DNA from: Amborella trichopoda
Taxonomy: Eukaryota > Streptophyta > Magnoliopsida > Amborellales > Amborellaceae
Length of the DNA: 64,000 bases
Direction: 5' to 3'
Assembly: GCF_000471905.2 (NCBI RefSeq)
Contig: NW_006494943.1
Location: 1,516,046-1,580,045 of the forward strand
The position numbers and the translations under genes were made by a program. Positions 35,455-46,600 of the stretch are shown here, in pieces. Below the pieces are notes generated by a model. It was not told the origin of the DNA. It worked only from the letters and a program-made list of their open reading frames with translations, and made no database searches. The first letter of the stretch is position 1. Each line of letters begins with the position of its first letter.

Positions 35455-35455
35455 G

Positions 35456-35475
35456 NNNNNNNNNNNNNNNNNNNN
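35456..35475. other. Assembly gap (20 N)
   Basis: Twenty N placed at the exact end of duplication copy 1. Confidence 1.
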
Positions 35476-35834
35476 CTTAAGGGTTCCGTGAACTTTGTGT
35501 TGTTGAATTCACTTTGCTAAAACCTTTCCGTGAATCGTAAGGAAACTAAACTAATTTCTTGCAATTTCTATGGGATTTTTTTTTTTCTTGGCATATGCTT
35601 TGATAAGTTTTTTTTTTTTTGGCCGAAATTTTTTTGTTTGAACCATTGTTCAGATTTTTATTTTCTTGCCATATGCTATGATAAGTTTTTTTTTCTGAAA
35701 ATTTTTTGTTTTAACCATTCTTATTATTATTATTTTGATGGAGGTCATACTTGCAGATAAATCTAGTTTTTTATCTGGCTTAATGTAATAAACTATTTGT
35801 TCATTTGGGTTTGTACTCTTTTGTTGAGCTTGTA
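35476..35834. other. Intergenic, T-rich, with an imperfect tandem repeat
   Basis: TTCTTGGCATATGCTTTGAT at about 35588 recurs as TTCTTGCCATATGCTATGAT at about 35662, each followed by a T-run and TTTTTTGTTTGAACCATT-like sequence. No gene. Confidence 0.6.
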
Positions 35835-37273
35835 GGGCCGTTTGGATAGAAGGAATTTGAAATTCATAAAAATCTATAAGGATTGTTATCATAGATTCCT
35901 CAAATCTCTTGTATGGATACATAATACAAAATTCATTGATTCCTTACAATAATTTTCATGTCCATTGTTTGGCAACAAAATTTGACATAGTTTTTCTCCC
36001 TAAAAGTTTTAATATACTCTCTATCTCAAATTCAAATTTGGGATAGTCATTCTCTCTATAATTTTGAGATAGTTTTTTTATCTAAAATTTGATATCGTTT
36101 CTCTCTCTTAAATTTGATATGGTTTCTCTTTCTAAAATTTTAATATACTTTATTTCTCTAAAACCCAAAATTTGAAATAGTTTCTCTCTCTAAAAATTTT
36201 AAAATAATTTCTCTCTACAAATTTTATCTACTTTCTTTCTCTAAGATATGATATAATTCATCTCTCCAAAATTTTAAGATACTTTGTCTCTTTAAAACTT
36301 AAAATTTGAGATAGTTTGTCTCTCAATTTTTTTTTTGAGAAAATTTCTCTCTGTAAAAATTTTCAATCAGTTTTTCTCTCTGAAATATGATAGAGAGAAG
36401 ATTTTAGTTTCTCTCTCTAATTTTTTTTTAAAAAATATCTCTATAAAACTTAAAATTTGAGATAGTTTCTTTTGCTAAAAATTTTCGAGTAGTTTCCCTT
36501 TTTAAAATTTGAGATAGTTTTTATCTCTAAAATTTTAATATAATTTCTCTATCTAAACTTAAAATTTGAGCTAATTTCTCTTTCTAAATGTTTTGAGATA
36601 TTTCTCTCTCTAAATTTTTTCAAGGGGTTCCTCTCTCAAAAAGTTAATGTTGTTTCTCTCTCTAAAAGTTTAAAATATTATCTCTCTCTAAAAATTAATA
36701 TTTGAGATAATTTTTCTCTCTAATATTTTTGAGACAGTTTCTATCTCTAGAAATTTTCAGGTATTTTCTCTAAATTTGATATAGTATATCTCTCTAAAAT
36801 TTTAACATGCTCCCTCTCTAATACATTACTTTAAATTTGAGATAGTTTTCTTCTATAAATTTGAGATAGTTTCTCTATTGAAACATTTCAAGTACTTTCT
36901 CTCTCTAAAATTTGATATATTTTTCGTATTTGACACGTAGCCAATGTGTGTGATGTAATTTTCACATGAAAATATTTTCATACCTAACAAACGTGCGTGA
37001 GGAATCTACATGCTTTGGAAATTAAAAAAAAAGAAGATTTGGAGTAGAAATGTAATTGTGGAAAAGTAAGATGATTTTTCAATATTTAATTTCCATGAAA
37101 TTTTTATATCTTAGCCATTGAGCAATCCAAACAATGGATTTTAATATATTCATGATATTATAAATCTATGGAATTTTAATATCCTAGCTATTGAGCGATC
37201 CAAAACAATGGATTTTAATATATCCAAGATATTATAAATCCGTGCCCCAAAATCTATATCCCCAAACGGGTCC
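35835..37273. mobile_element. Terminal-inverted-repeat element carrying a CT-rich minisatellite
   Basis: The left end is GGGCCGTTTGGATAGAAGG and the right end, reversed, is GGACCCGTTTGGGGATATAG. Further in, AAAAATCTATAAGGAT pairs with ATTATAAATCCGTG. Such GGGCC...GTTTGG ends are common in plant hAT- or Harbinger-like non-autonomous elements. Flanking trinucleotides are GTA and TTA, so no clean target duplication is seen. The element has no coding capacity, and its centre is the minisatellite below. Confidence 0.55.
35985..36930. repeat. CT-rich minisatellite with ~35-45 base unit
   Basis: About 950 bases built from variants of AATTTGAGATAGTTTCTCTC plus TCTAAAATTTT. The unit recurs some two dozen times with variable length. 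Confidence 0.85.
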
Positions 37274-37422
37274 TTAGAGAAATATGTTACTAGATCAAGC
37301 TATACTAAAGGTTGTTATTTTTTGTGGATGGGATTAGTTTTTAATTGATGCTTCATCAAATTTTCTGTCTTACATTTTTGTGGGTCGACTTGCTGGGTAG
37401 AAAGATTAGAACATAACAATCT

Positions 37423-38465
37423 CTATTTTTTTAAAAAGGGAGGATTCTCTTCATGCAGTGGAGTACTTTCTTTTCTCCATTGGGCTTATTTGTATAATGT
37501 TCATGTTTGGGCTTACATCGAATGTGTTTGGCTGGCTCATCAAATCTGGTTAGCTATTTCATGACTTTGCTAGCAGATATTATGTAAAAAAAAGTTGATT
37601 AAAAACTAATTTCATTTCCCTAGTAGGAATTAACTTCTAATAAATGAGAATATTTGAATCCTGAAAAGAAACGCATATAAAAAAAACTTGTTTAACTTGA
37701 AGATAAAATCAAAATGCAAAACCATATTTTACAAAGATATGATCCAAACAAGGGAAATGTATCAAAAACCTTAGTTGGCATATACAGGGATCCGAATGTG
37801 GCCTTCATGACTTTGAGTTTACTGACGTTGCATCTTCAAATTGTGTTGTAATTAGTGGATGTAAAGGGCAAGTTAAGGAGAGTAATGAAAACGTTTTTTG
37901 AGTGCCAAAGAAGAAACCTCAATCTTCTTGTTTTTAGGAATGATAACTTTGTATTCATAAGCTAATATTTTCCCCTTATTAATGAGAATTAATGTACATC
38001 TTAGTTTTTTAGGCAAATTTGCGTCCAGAATACAAGGAAACAAAATACTATATTGCATGTACGAATGCACAAGTAAAATAATATCTAGAATACCAAAATT
38101 GCCTATCTTCTACGAAGAGAAAGTTCACAAAAGGTCTGAAATTTGGTTGAAAACGTCTTAAAAAGATAAGATCAATTATAGTTCAATTTTTATGGGGCCC
38201 TTTCTCTGTCATCCGATGTATCAGTTCAATTAAGAGTTCACTCTTGGATTTTCAATTTCAACTATACAAAAGGGTCCAGCACTTGTAATTCACATGCAAC
38301 TAGATCCCCAATAGTCACACGGTTTCAAGGTGTCTTTTTCGGCTCCAAAAAACATACCATCATGCTCAATAAATCGCATTCTCACAATTAGATGTAGCGC
38401 TAGGGCGCATTTTATACAGGGGGAACCTTTTATGCTTCCTCTACAACACAAAACTTATATATTTC
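37423..38465. repeat. Segmental duplication, copy 2
   Basis: Matches 34385-35454. It has an extra AATCGCATTCTCACAA-type piece near 38372 and a 6-base in-frame insertion (TAGTTT) near 38003. The homology ends at ACTTATATATTTC, where copy 1 meets the gap. Confidence 0.9.
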
Positions 38466-38599
38466 TCCTTATCCAACCTTCCATTCTGAATGGAGGGCTA
38501 AGATTGCTCCAATCACAATATCACATCTTTACACTTAATTTTTTTTATAGAATATTTCGACACCAATTTTTGTACGTCAAATCCTCAATTAAATTCATA

Positions 38600-38722
38600 C
38601 TAGAGAAAAATATAAAAAATATATTTTCAATAAAATAAAATGACCAAAATACCTTTGAAAGTTTCAAAAGGTATTTTGGTCAATATATTTTATTGAAAAT
38701 TTATTTTTAATATTTTTTATAA
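38600..38722. repeat. Long hairpin (inverted repeat)
   Basis: Arms of about 55-60 bases meet at 38660/38661. The inner part, GACCAAAATACCTTTGAAA, is mirrored by TTTCAAAAGGTATTTTGGTC with one extra A, and the outer parts are AT-rich. It may be a fold-back MITE. RNA from it would form a near-perfect stem. Confidence 0.8.
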
Positions 38723-38929
38723 GTGCACCCCCAATGAGAAGATGGTATGTAACAAATTTCGTATTCATACAATTTGTATAAAAAAATTTAGAATAAAATA
38801 CTTTGAGATGTCGGACCTAAGATCAAATGGTAAGTAGCTCTCTTGATCAAAATTGGATGGCTGGAAGGCAGGGGAAGCATAAATCTTCTATGGTGTAGGG
38901 GAGGTATGGAAACCTTTCCATTTTAAATA

Positions 38930-39060
38930 GAGAAAATTACAAAAAGCCCCCCAAAATATACTATTTACGTAATTTACCCCCCAACTAACCTGTCTTCTCA
39001 CTTTTCCCACAAAATACACTTTCTATGAAAACCCTTCCAAGGTAATTTTTTTTTTTTTTA
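38930..39060. repeat. MULE left terminal inverted repeat
   Basis: Inverted and diverged copy of about 44660-44809. Both contain a CCCCCC/GGGGGG run around 20 bases in. Confidence 0.75.
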
Positions 39061-39119
39061 AGAAAGAAATGCCCTTACCGTACAAAAAAATACATGAGCA
39101 CTGACTATAGCCTATTATC

Positions 39120-39800
39120 GGATCGTAGCATGCAACTGCCGGAGTGTTGTGTCTAAAACACATACTGCTGGAGCGCCTTAGCATACTGCTTGAGCCAGAG
39201 TCTACAAAACACCTACTACCGGAGCATGCTAAGAGAGTGCCAGAGCTTTGTGGCTCCAGAGTACTCACTGCCGGGACGCGTTGCTCCATTGTCAGAGTGC
39301 GTTGTCCACAGTGCTAGAGCGCATTTACTCATTGCCGGAGTGATGTGGCTCCAGAGCACTCACTGCTGGAGCGCGTTTACCAATTGTCGGACGCTCTGTC
39401 CACAGTGCCAAAGCTCGTTTACACATTGCTAGAGAAACTGTGGCTCCAGAGCACTCACTACCGGAGTGCGTTTAGGCATTACCGGAGCGCGCTGCCCACA
39501 TTGTCGGAGTGCGTTTGCCCATTGCCGGAGTGTTGTGGCTCCAAAGCACTCACTACCAAAGCACATTTACCCATTGCTGGAGCCGGTTGTCTACAGTGCC
39601 AAAGGGTGTTTAACCATTGCGAAGCGTTGTGGCTTTGGAGCACTCATTGCCGGATTGCGTGTTCCCCAGTGCCGGAGCGCTGTTACACATTGCTGGAGCG
39701 CTGTGGCTCCAGAGCACTCATTGCCGGAGTGTGTTTACGCGTTGCTAGAGTGAAGTGGCTCCAGAGCACTTACTTCCGAAGCAGCTTCTGCTACTGTCGA
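39120..39800. repeat. GC-richer minisatellite inside the MULE
   Basis: Built from ~24-base variants of ACTCACTGCCGGAGCGCGTT and TTGCCGGAGTGTTGTGGCTC, arranged in ~95-base higher-order units; GTGGCTCCAGAGCACT recurs at about 39247, 39348, 39442, 39533, 39629, 39706 and 39757. Because few stops occur, three plus-strand frames stay open (the longest is 39345-39875, 176 codons). Their peptides are just the repeat and probably not a protein. Confidence 0.9.
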
Positions 39801-40680
39801 AGCGTTGTTCCTCTAACCCCTTTTTTTTTTTTTTTGGTCTTTTTGCCTTTGGTGGCAGATAGATTTCATTGCTAAATCCTTCCTCTTAGGGCAATAACTA
39901 TCATTGCAACAACTACCATTGCATGACTTCCATATGATGAACTACCATTGCATATCTTTTTTTCCTTTGGTGGCGGATGGATTTCACCAAAGCAACAACT
40001 ACCATTGCATGACTTCTATATGATAAAAGCAACCGCATCAAGTAACCAAGTTACATTGTCTTAAAATATACCATCTCCAAATTGATGACTTCCTCATAAT
40101 TGAAACAAAGCATTGATAAAGTCATCATATATCTAGATCAAAAACCCATATGCAAAAGATCATATATCTAGATCCAATACCCATATGCAAAAGATCATGA
40201 TAAAGATGATCATTCACAAACTACCGAACATTTGTTTCAAACGTATCGATCAAATCTAAAAATACATATGAATGTCGCATCAAAATCAATATGAACCATA
40301 TTTTTTACTTAACATTTGTTTCAAATATACATATCTAAGAAAAACAAAAAAAAAGTCATCATCCTCTTCGTGATCACAAATTCCACCTCGATTCCTCTTG
40401 CAATGCTGGTGCTTGAAAGTTATCAACTTTTTTCTTTGTTCTTCTCTCATTTTCATACCCGCTATCACTATCATCGTGGCATTCAATATCCTCTTCTCCA
40501 TCATCATCATCTTTTTCTCTTTCACTATCATCGGCTTCCTACTTTCCACTTCTTAAACAAATAGAACCTTTGTACCTCTTGCCTTTGACCTGATGAAGAG
40601 GATAGCTCCCATGTGCCTCTTAATTATTCCGGGTCTTGCATTGCTAATTCTATTTTCATAATTGGCATTAAAAAATAACC
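39801..40680. other. MULE interior, no gene recognised
   Basis: Contains repeated phrases CAACTACCATTGCATGACTT (39909 and 40003) and GGTGGCGGATGGATTTCACC / GGTGGCAGATAGATTTCATT. A minus-strand frame at 40286-40549 is Met/Lys/Asp-rich and low-complexity, so it is not called. Confidence 0.5.
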
Positions 40681-40683
40681 ACA

Positions 40684-41045
40684 AGAGAGATAAAAGTGGC
40701 ATATCTAATATATGTACGCTAATAAGGTGAAATAACTAAAAGTGGAACAAACACTATAAACAAAAACTATTAATATATGTACTAACAAGTAGCATATCCA
40801 ATAAAACAAATAGAGAAAAAAGTGGCATATCCAATATATGTGCACTAATAATCACGAAATGGCTAAAAAGAGGAACAAACACTATAAACAAAGACCATTA
40901 ATATATGTAATAACAAGTAGCATATCCAATAAAAAAATGGAGAGAAAAGTGGGATATCCAATATATGTGCACTAATATCGCAAAATGAACAAAAGTCATA
41001 CAAGCACCATAAACAAACACTATTAATATATGTACTGACAAATTT
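40684..41045. repeat. 128-base tandem repeat, about three copies, inside the MULE
   Basis: AAAAGTGGCATATCTAATAT at about 40690 recurs at about 40818 and 40946. Each copy is followed by GCACTAATA, AACACTATAAACAAA and ATTAATATATGTA blocks. The last copy is the most diverged. Confidence 0.85.
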
Positions 41046-41189
41046 TTTTACAAATGGGTGCTACAATTTAAAAAGACAAAACAAAAAAGACAACTTAAAA
41101 ATATGCCTTCAAGTGGGTACTTTACATGTTGCCATGTTGTGACCAGTTCCTTTGCACTTACTATAGTGAATAGGTCGCACCGGTGCATC

Positions 41190-43260
41190 CTATGACTCGA
41201 TGCGCTTCTTTTTTGGTCGACTAGGGGGTCGTTTTGAGTGAGGTGGAAGTACTCTTATTCCATTTAAAGGAAGTAGTCCACGCATATTCCTAGATAGATC
41301 GATCAAGGTAATTGGCACGATAGGTTCGAAAGAAATTTCACGTAACTTTTCAACCATGAAATAGTCTTCACAATAGTCAACGAGATCCCTAGTCATCCAT
41401 TGAAGGCTTTTACAAGCATGTTTGCAAGGCAAACTAGTTATTTGCCAACCCCGGCATTCACATTCTCGTGCAATTATATATACCTTATATTTCATGCGAT
41501 CACCCCTTGCTTCAAATAATGGCTCCACTTGATATAATGACCCTAACAAAAAAGGATTGTTTTATGATCTTTCTTAGTTCGTCTTGCGCGTGCGGGGTGT
41601 TGTAGTCCAGGTTTCAGCTTCAAAATTGTGGGTGGCCATTAGTTTTATAATTTGTCTTCTAATTAAGTCAACGCACTGAAGAATTGGTATGTCTCGTGCT
41701 TCTAGAATCCACTTGTCATATGACTCAGCCATATTGGTTGTTACTTGATTATATTGTTTACTCTTGAAGAGTGATGTGGCCCAATGGTTTGTCGATTCTT
41801 CCATGAACCACTTGTATGCGTCATCCAAAATTGACATAATTTCTCTCATATCGTCAAAATACTCTTGCGGTCTGTACGCTCTGCATGTTCCGATAAGTTA
41901 TTTTACAATTACCTTATTAATATCATTAGGTATGTCTTTTACTTCCTTCTTGAAATTCTCTGCTAAATGATGCTCACAGAAGGCATGATGGGCAATTTAA
42001 AAAACTTAACAGACAGTATCAACTAGGTCAGGGCGTCTGTCAGACAAAAAAATGATTTAACTATCTATCACAATATCAATCTTTAGAGATTCTATAAACT
42101 ATAACCAGTTGTCGGTACTTTCGGCATCCACAATAACGAATGCAACATAAAACATTTGATCTTCCTCATTGAGTGAGTTGGCAGCAAGTAAAGTTCCAAT
42201 GTATCGTGCCTTCAATGATATCCGATCAAGAAATAGAAGTAGATGCCATCCTCTTTTGAAGCCATGTATTGAGCCATAAAAACTTAAGAACATTCGACGA
42301 AATATGTCATCTTGTCATACTTGTCCTATCGCATAACTATCAGGATTACACGATTTACATATTCGGATAACTTGTTGTATGCCTCCTCTTGCGAACAATG
42401 TATGTCTTTGATGGCCATTTCTTTCCATCGCCAAGCTTTGCAATAGGGTATTTTCAGCCCATAATCTCGAGACAAATCATTCATGATTTCTTTATCCTTG
42501 TAATGCATAGTGTCAATTAATTTATCCTTGATTAATGATGCAATAAATTTTTGTGACGCTCTTCTCTATACATCATTGCTTATCCTAATATTATATGAGT
42601 GTTATCTTTTCCATATTTTGATGCTAAAAACATTCGTCCTGCTAAACTTCGAAGCACATGTCTCCCATTTGTATCCATCACCCTTGTCTTTCGCACTTAT
42701 GTGATACCCCTCATTTTTAACTAGACAGTAAGTAAAATGATGTGCTATAGAAAACTTGTTAAGGGCTTCTTGGAAGTCATCTAGAGATTCAAATTATTGG
42801 CCTATACTGGTAAATGCATCCTCCCATAAACTAAGCATCATTGGTACATTGTTTTGTTTGGAACCAGAGACCAAAATATTAGAGGATTGGGGGGATCTGA
42901 CCTCTTCGATTGCCCTAGTATTACGTGAAGTACTTCCACCCCTTTGTTCAGTCCCATCAAATATATAAACCAAGAGATTATTCTCGCCTTCATGTGTATT
43001 CAACATCATCTCACTATCATTGTCAATGAATAGATTCACAATACATTTTCTATTTCTCGAGACAAAATACCTCAATGATAACAAGTATATGTCTAGCGAG
43101 AAATGCTATGTTACATATTTTCACAGGTCATGTAACCTAGGTTTGCTTTCAATCATGAATATACATGCATCACCATCAATATAATCCAAAGTCCCATCGA
43201 CATTTCATTGGAGTTTTCCATAAAAAATACAATAAATCTATATTCTATCACTCATTTTCT
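41190..43260 (-). pseudogene. MuDR-type MULE transposase, decayed
   Basis: Reading from about 43254 down: an N-terminal part with GTLDYIDGDACIFMIESKP; a MuDR DNA-binding region (FESLDDFQEALNKFSIAHHF, about 42790-42600); KIPYCKAWRWKEMAIKDIHC (42326-42508); the DDE core around GFKRGWHLLLFLDRISLKAR and VAFVIVDAESTDNWL (42099-42293); NMAESYDKWILEARDIPIL (41574-41849); and a SWIM finger with C-x-C and C-x-H in CECRGWQITSLPCKHACKSL (41190-41549), ending SRPKKKRIES. This is the domain order of plant MuDR/MULE transposases. At least five in-frame stops (TAG and TGA where Gln, Trp or Cys are expected) and frame shifts make it non-functional. Confidence 0.88.
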
Positions 43261-44270
43261 TTTGTCCTGCATAAGATTTGTAATATTTTACACCCCACAG
43301 ATAAACAAACCCAATGATTATCTGAATACAAAACTAATGACTTTGTGGATATAAACATGTACCTTTAATAAATGATTCCAATGCATTTAAAACCTCATCC
43401 TAAAGTTCTTGTAGATAAACAATACCCTCTCTAAGCTACAGTTCAATCTAACAATATAAATAAACGCAATCTATACAACTAGCACTATAGACATTCAAAT
43501 TAACAATATAGACAATATATCTTTTTCTCTTAAAATAGCCTATTAAAATAGCTAGGTATTTTTTTTCTTAATAACTAAATTATAACAAGAGAAACATACA
43601 AATCGTATTTAATAAGTTCTTGCCAAAATGCATCTAATATGCCCTGCATTCCAAGACACACTATAGGGCTTCCAACTAAGTCAAAGTTCTCCATTCCTAT
43701 GCAATATCCTCCACCCACCATCCCTAAATTCCTCCAGAACTTAATCCTATGAAATGGTACTCATCTCCATGTCACCGATCATCTTCCTTGCCCTTGTACC
43801 GTCAAAGTATGACTATTCTACTCTATTAACAACCACTAAAAAATAGCCAACTAGTGGCATTTGAGAAGCAATTAACCATAATCAAGTACAGAAGACTAAG
43901 TATCAATGTCGTTGCATTGTTGCACTCCTATATGTGCTTCGTGATATGAAACAAGACCTCGATTTTATATACTGAGCTAGTGAAAAATATGAAAAGAAAC
44001 AAAAAGAAAATGATACAACAAAACAAACTCAAAATTTAAATCAAGCATAAATAATTAATAAGAAAAAATTCAACATATCTTATTCCATGAACAATCTATC
44101 TCTTCATTGTCAATGACAAATCAAATACAATAAATTTTGAAGAACAATAACCTAACAACAGACTTGAGTGATTTTCTTAAATAAATTTGCTCTATTTTTT
44201 ATGAAATAAAAATAAATGAAGATTTACCTTAGATGGAGCTGATTTGAGGTAAGCTAAAAATTGAGCTCGG
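43261..44270. other. MULE interior upstream of the transposase
   Basis: AT-rich with no coding region recognised. It could include the former promoter and leader of the transposase. Confidence 0.5.
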
Positions 44271-44280
44271 GCTATCGAGT

Positions 44281-44560
44281 ATGGGCTGGGACAGAGAAAT
44301 TGAGAGCCCAGTGGTATCTTTCGTAGAGAGAGGGAGAGAGCTCGGGCCTTTACAGAGAGCCCAGGGTTTCGTGGTATCTTTCATAGAAAGAGAGGGAGAG
44401 AGCTCGGGCCTTCACAGAGATAAAACTGTGGTAGAGAGCTTGGGCCAAAGTTCCTTCAAAGAGAGAGAGGGAGATAGCTTCAACCACAAGAGAGAGTATG
44501 AAATGAGGGAGCTTGAGCCGGAGAGAGAACGAGAGATGGAGAAGGAGCTCGGGCCGTGAG
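44281..44560 (+). repeat. GAGA-rich tandem repeat near the MULE right end
   Basis: GAGAGAGCTCGGGCCTT occurs at about 44334 and 44396, with GTGGTATCTTTCGTAGAGAG-type blocks between (period about 63 bases), then decays. A 92-codon plus-strand frame runs through it but is Glu/Arg-repetitive and not called as a gene. Confidence 0.7.
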
Positions 44561-44659
44561 CGAAAAGGGTGTGGGAATAGACAAATCATAAGAAGACAGT
44601 TGGTTGGGTAAATAAAAAAAAGGGAAACAAGAGAGAGTGAAGGGTGTGTGAAAAAAAAT

Positions 44660-44809
44660 GTAGTTTAGTCTTTTTCTATATTTCTTTTGGGTTTGGGGGG
44701 TTTTTTGCAATCAAAGGTTATTGTGGGGAAAAAGCTGAGAGAAAACAGTTGGGTGGGGGTAAGTTACATAGATAGTATATATTAGGGTTTTTTTTTATAT
44801 AATTTTCCC
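44660..44809. repeat. MULE right terminal inverted repeat
   Basis: Complement of the left end. Includes GTTGGGTGGGGGTAAGTTAC and the terminal AATTTTCCC. Confidence 0.75.
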
Positions 44810-44818
44810 TTTTATATA

Positions 44819-45236
44819 TCCTAATTCTTCTCATCGATCGAACATATTGCACTTATTCTTGCAACCAAACAGAGTCTTGCATGCTCTAGTGGGAGTATCC
44901 ACCACACTGATATCCCCTCGCCCCACTTGGGGCAAAGCTTAATCAGTAGATATGTGCAGGGACCTCTTGCATTGATGCAAGTGTGCGAAATGTAAAATAT
45001 GCCTTAGGCATCCTTGCATCCTCACACATACTCATACACATGCGTGATCCATGTTTGTGTGCTTTGCATAGACCTCTCTCATTATTTCTTAGAAAACAAA
45101 AACAAGAGGGTATTGTCATATTTATGTATAGCTTCCCTTTTCAATTCTTCAATTTGGGGCAAGAAAACTACTACTTCTCTCTTTGCAAATAAGATAAAAT
45201 GTATTTTCCATAACAGTATGGCTCAAAAGACATATT
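44819..45236. other. Intergenic, no gene seen
   Basis: Small plus-strand frames only (44983-45241), with no recognised domain. Confidence 0.5.
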
Positions 45237-46050
45237 TGTAGACACCCTACTCTGGTTAAGATGATTCTTTGACACCGGCAACCCCAAACCACGGAGTCTA
45301 GGCTTATAAGCTTTCCCATTTCCTGTATTAGGGACCATTTAGTATAGTATACTCTAGTACACTACAACCGCATATCCATATTCCATAAATTATACGATAA
45401 ATCTAGAAATGCCATATACATACTTGTAATTCATAAATCTTAATTAACCGGTCCTAAACATACTCAGGGAGCCTTATACTACCTAACTAGCCAATCCATT
45501 TGGTAAACTTTCCTTATTACCCTTTAAACATGCCAAAATAGGCTAAACTTTAGCCTTAAGCCTTCTAAAATAGGTCTAAATCCTAGTTAGCCATTAGGCC
45601 ACTACTCACTTTTGACCATGTTAATCCAACTTAAACCCTAATATGGCCCATTGAAGATAATTTAAAGTACATAAAAACATCATTTAACCACAAATCTACC
45701 AAAGCCCCACATAATGGCCGTTACTGGACCCACAATAGTCACTAGGGAGCATGGGAGGATAGGTGGTGGGAAACTGCCACTGTCCAGGACCCACAGTTCT
45801 TTGTGAATGTACATTGGCTATGCATGAAGCATGACCAAAGTGCACTCGCATGGGAGTGGATGGCCTAGATTGAGCCATCACCCCCAAATGACAAGTCACT
45901 CCTTGTTTGGGCTATAAAAAGACCCCCTCGTATTAAGAAGTGGGTCAGTTTTAAAACATTTATACTGAACCCCTGCCTTTGCCCCTTAAACCCTAATTTC
46001 AACATTGCCCAAGCCAGAGGCTCTCTAAACCCCTTTGTAATTCCTATGAA
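45237..46050 (+). mobile_element. LTR-like sequence, possibly a solo or broken LTR
   Basis: TGTAGACACCCTACTCTGG at 45237 resembles an LTR start. GGGCTATAAAAAGACCCCCT at about 45908 is a strong TATA-type promoter about 670 bases in, followed by CTTAAACCCTAATTTC-like leader sequence. No partner LTR or primer site was found, so the right end is a guess. Confidence 0.35.
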
Positions 46051-46056
46051 CTAAAC

Positions 46057-46600
46057 TCACCTCAGACCTTTAGATAAACCATAAACCCCCAACCCTAGAC
46101 TATGGACTACCTTTCTAAGGAATTGCAAAACATCACCTCGCAGTGTTCCCACAAGATAATCGAAAAATCTCTCAGTATTCCACTGAGGATTGTTTGTTGT
46201 GACAATTGTCATGGATTGTGCCCATTCACTGATTACTTGGTTGTACTCAAAGAAGGGTACATTTTTTAGATCCAAATATGTTCCACTAACTGAAACAACA
46301 TTTAGTTTGTTTAGATCCTCCCTCCTGTTATTTACAGAGGGAATTGGTTTATCAGAAGACGAATGTGTATTCTCCGTGCTCTAACAGAAGTATTATGTGT
46401 TAGAAGCTTCCTTATCTTTTTGAAAATTTTCAAAGTTTTCTTTTTGAAAACTGTGAAGGTAGTCATCTCATTCTTGAGCTGAATACTATTTGGTTTCAGG
46501 GTCAGAATCCAAGTGATCTGGCTCTTCCGCCTCAAAGGCCTCTTTGACTCTAGCACACACTCAGTCACAGTGAGCATCTTCGACTCATAACTCTAAAAGA
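46057..46600 (-). pseudogene. Virus-like or retroelement-like coding scrap, broken
   Basis: The minus strand is open at 46057-46275, with an acidic, Ser/Asp-rich segment in other frames just upstream (46276-46600) broken by several stops. The pattern (acidic stretch, then a Trp- and aromatic-rich gag- or capsid-like block) recalls endogenous plant pararetroviruses or divergent gag proteins, but I cannot place it in a family. No RT, protease or zinc knuckle is nearby. It is non-functional. Confidence 0.25.

Larger units (their letters stand above)
38930..44809 (-). mobile_element. Mutator-like element (MULE), complete with terminal inverted repeats
   Basis: The left end GAGAAAATTACAAAAAGCCC is inverted at the right end (complement begins GGGAAAATTATATAAAAAA). 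Resemblance continues for about 95-130 bases, including the ATATACTATTTACGTAA / ATATACTATCTATGTAA match. The 9-bp flanks are TTTTAAATA (38921-38929) and TTTTATATA (44810-44818), identical in 8 of 9, the length made by Mutator transposases. Inside lies a minus-strand MuDR-type transposase relic. Total length is 5880 bases. Confidence 0.85.

Noticed and set aside
39345-39875. 176-codon plus-strand open frame
   Set aside because: It is a translation of the tandem repeat, with other frames equally open across the same array.
44281-44559. Glu/Arg-rich 92-codon open frame
   Set aside because: It is GAGA-type tandem repeat sequence at the MULE end, with no gene context.
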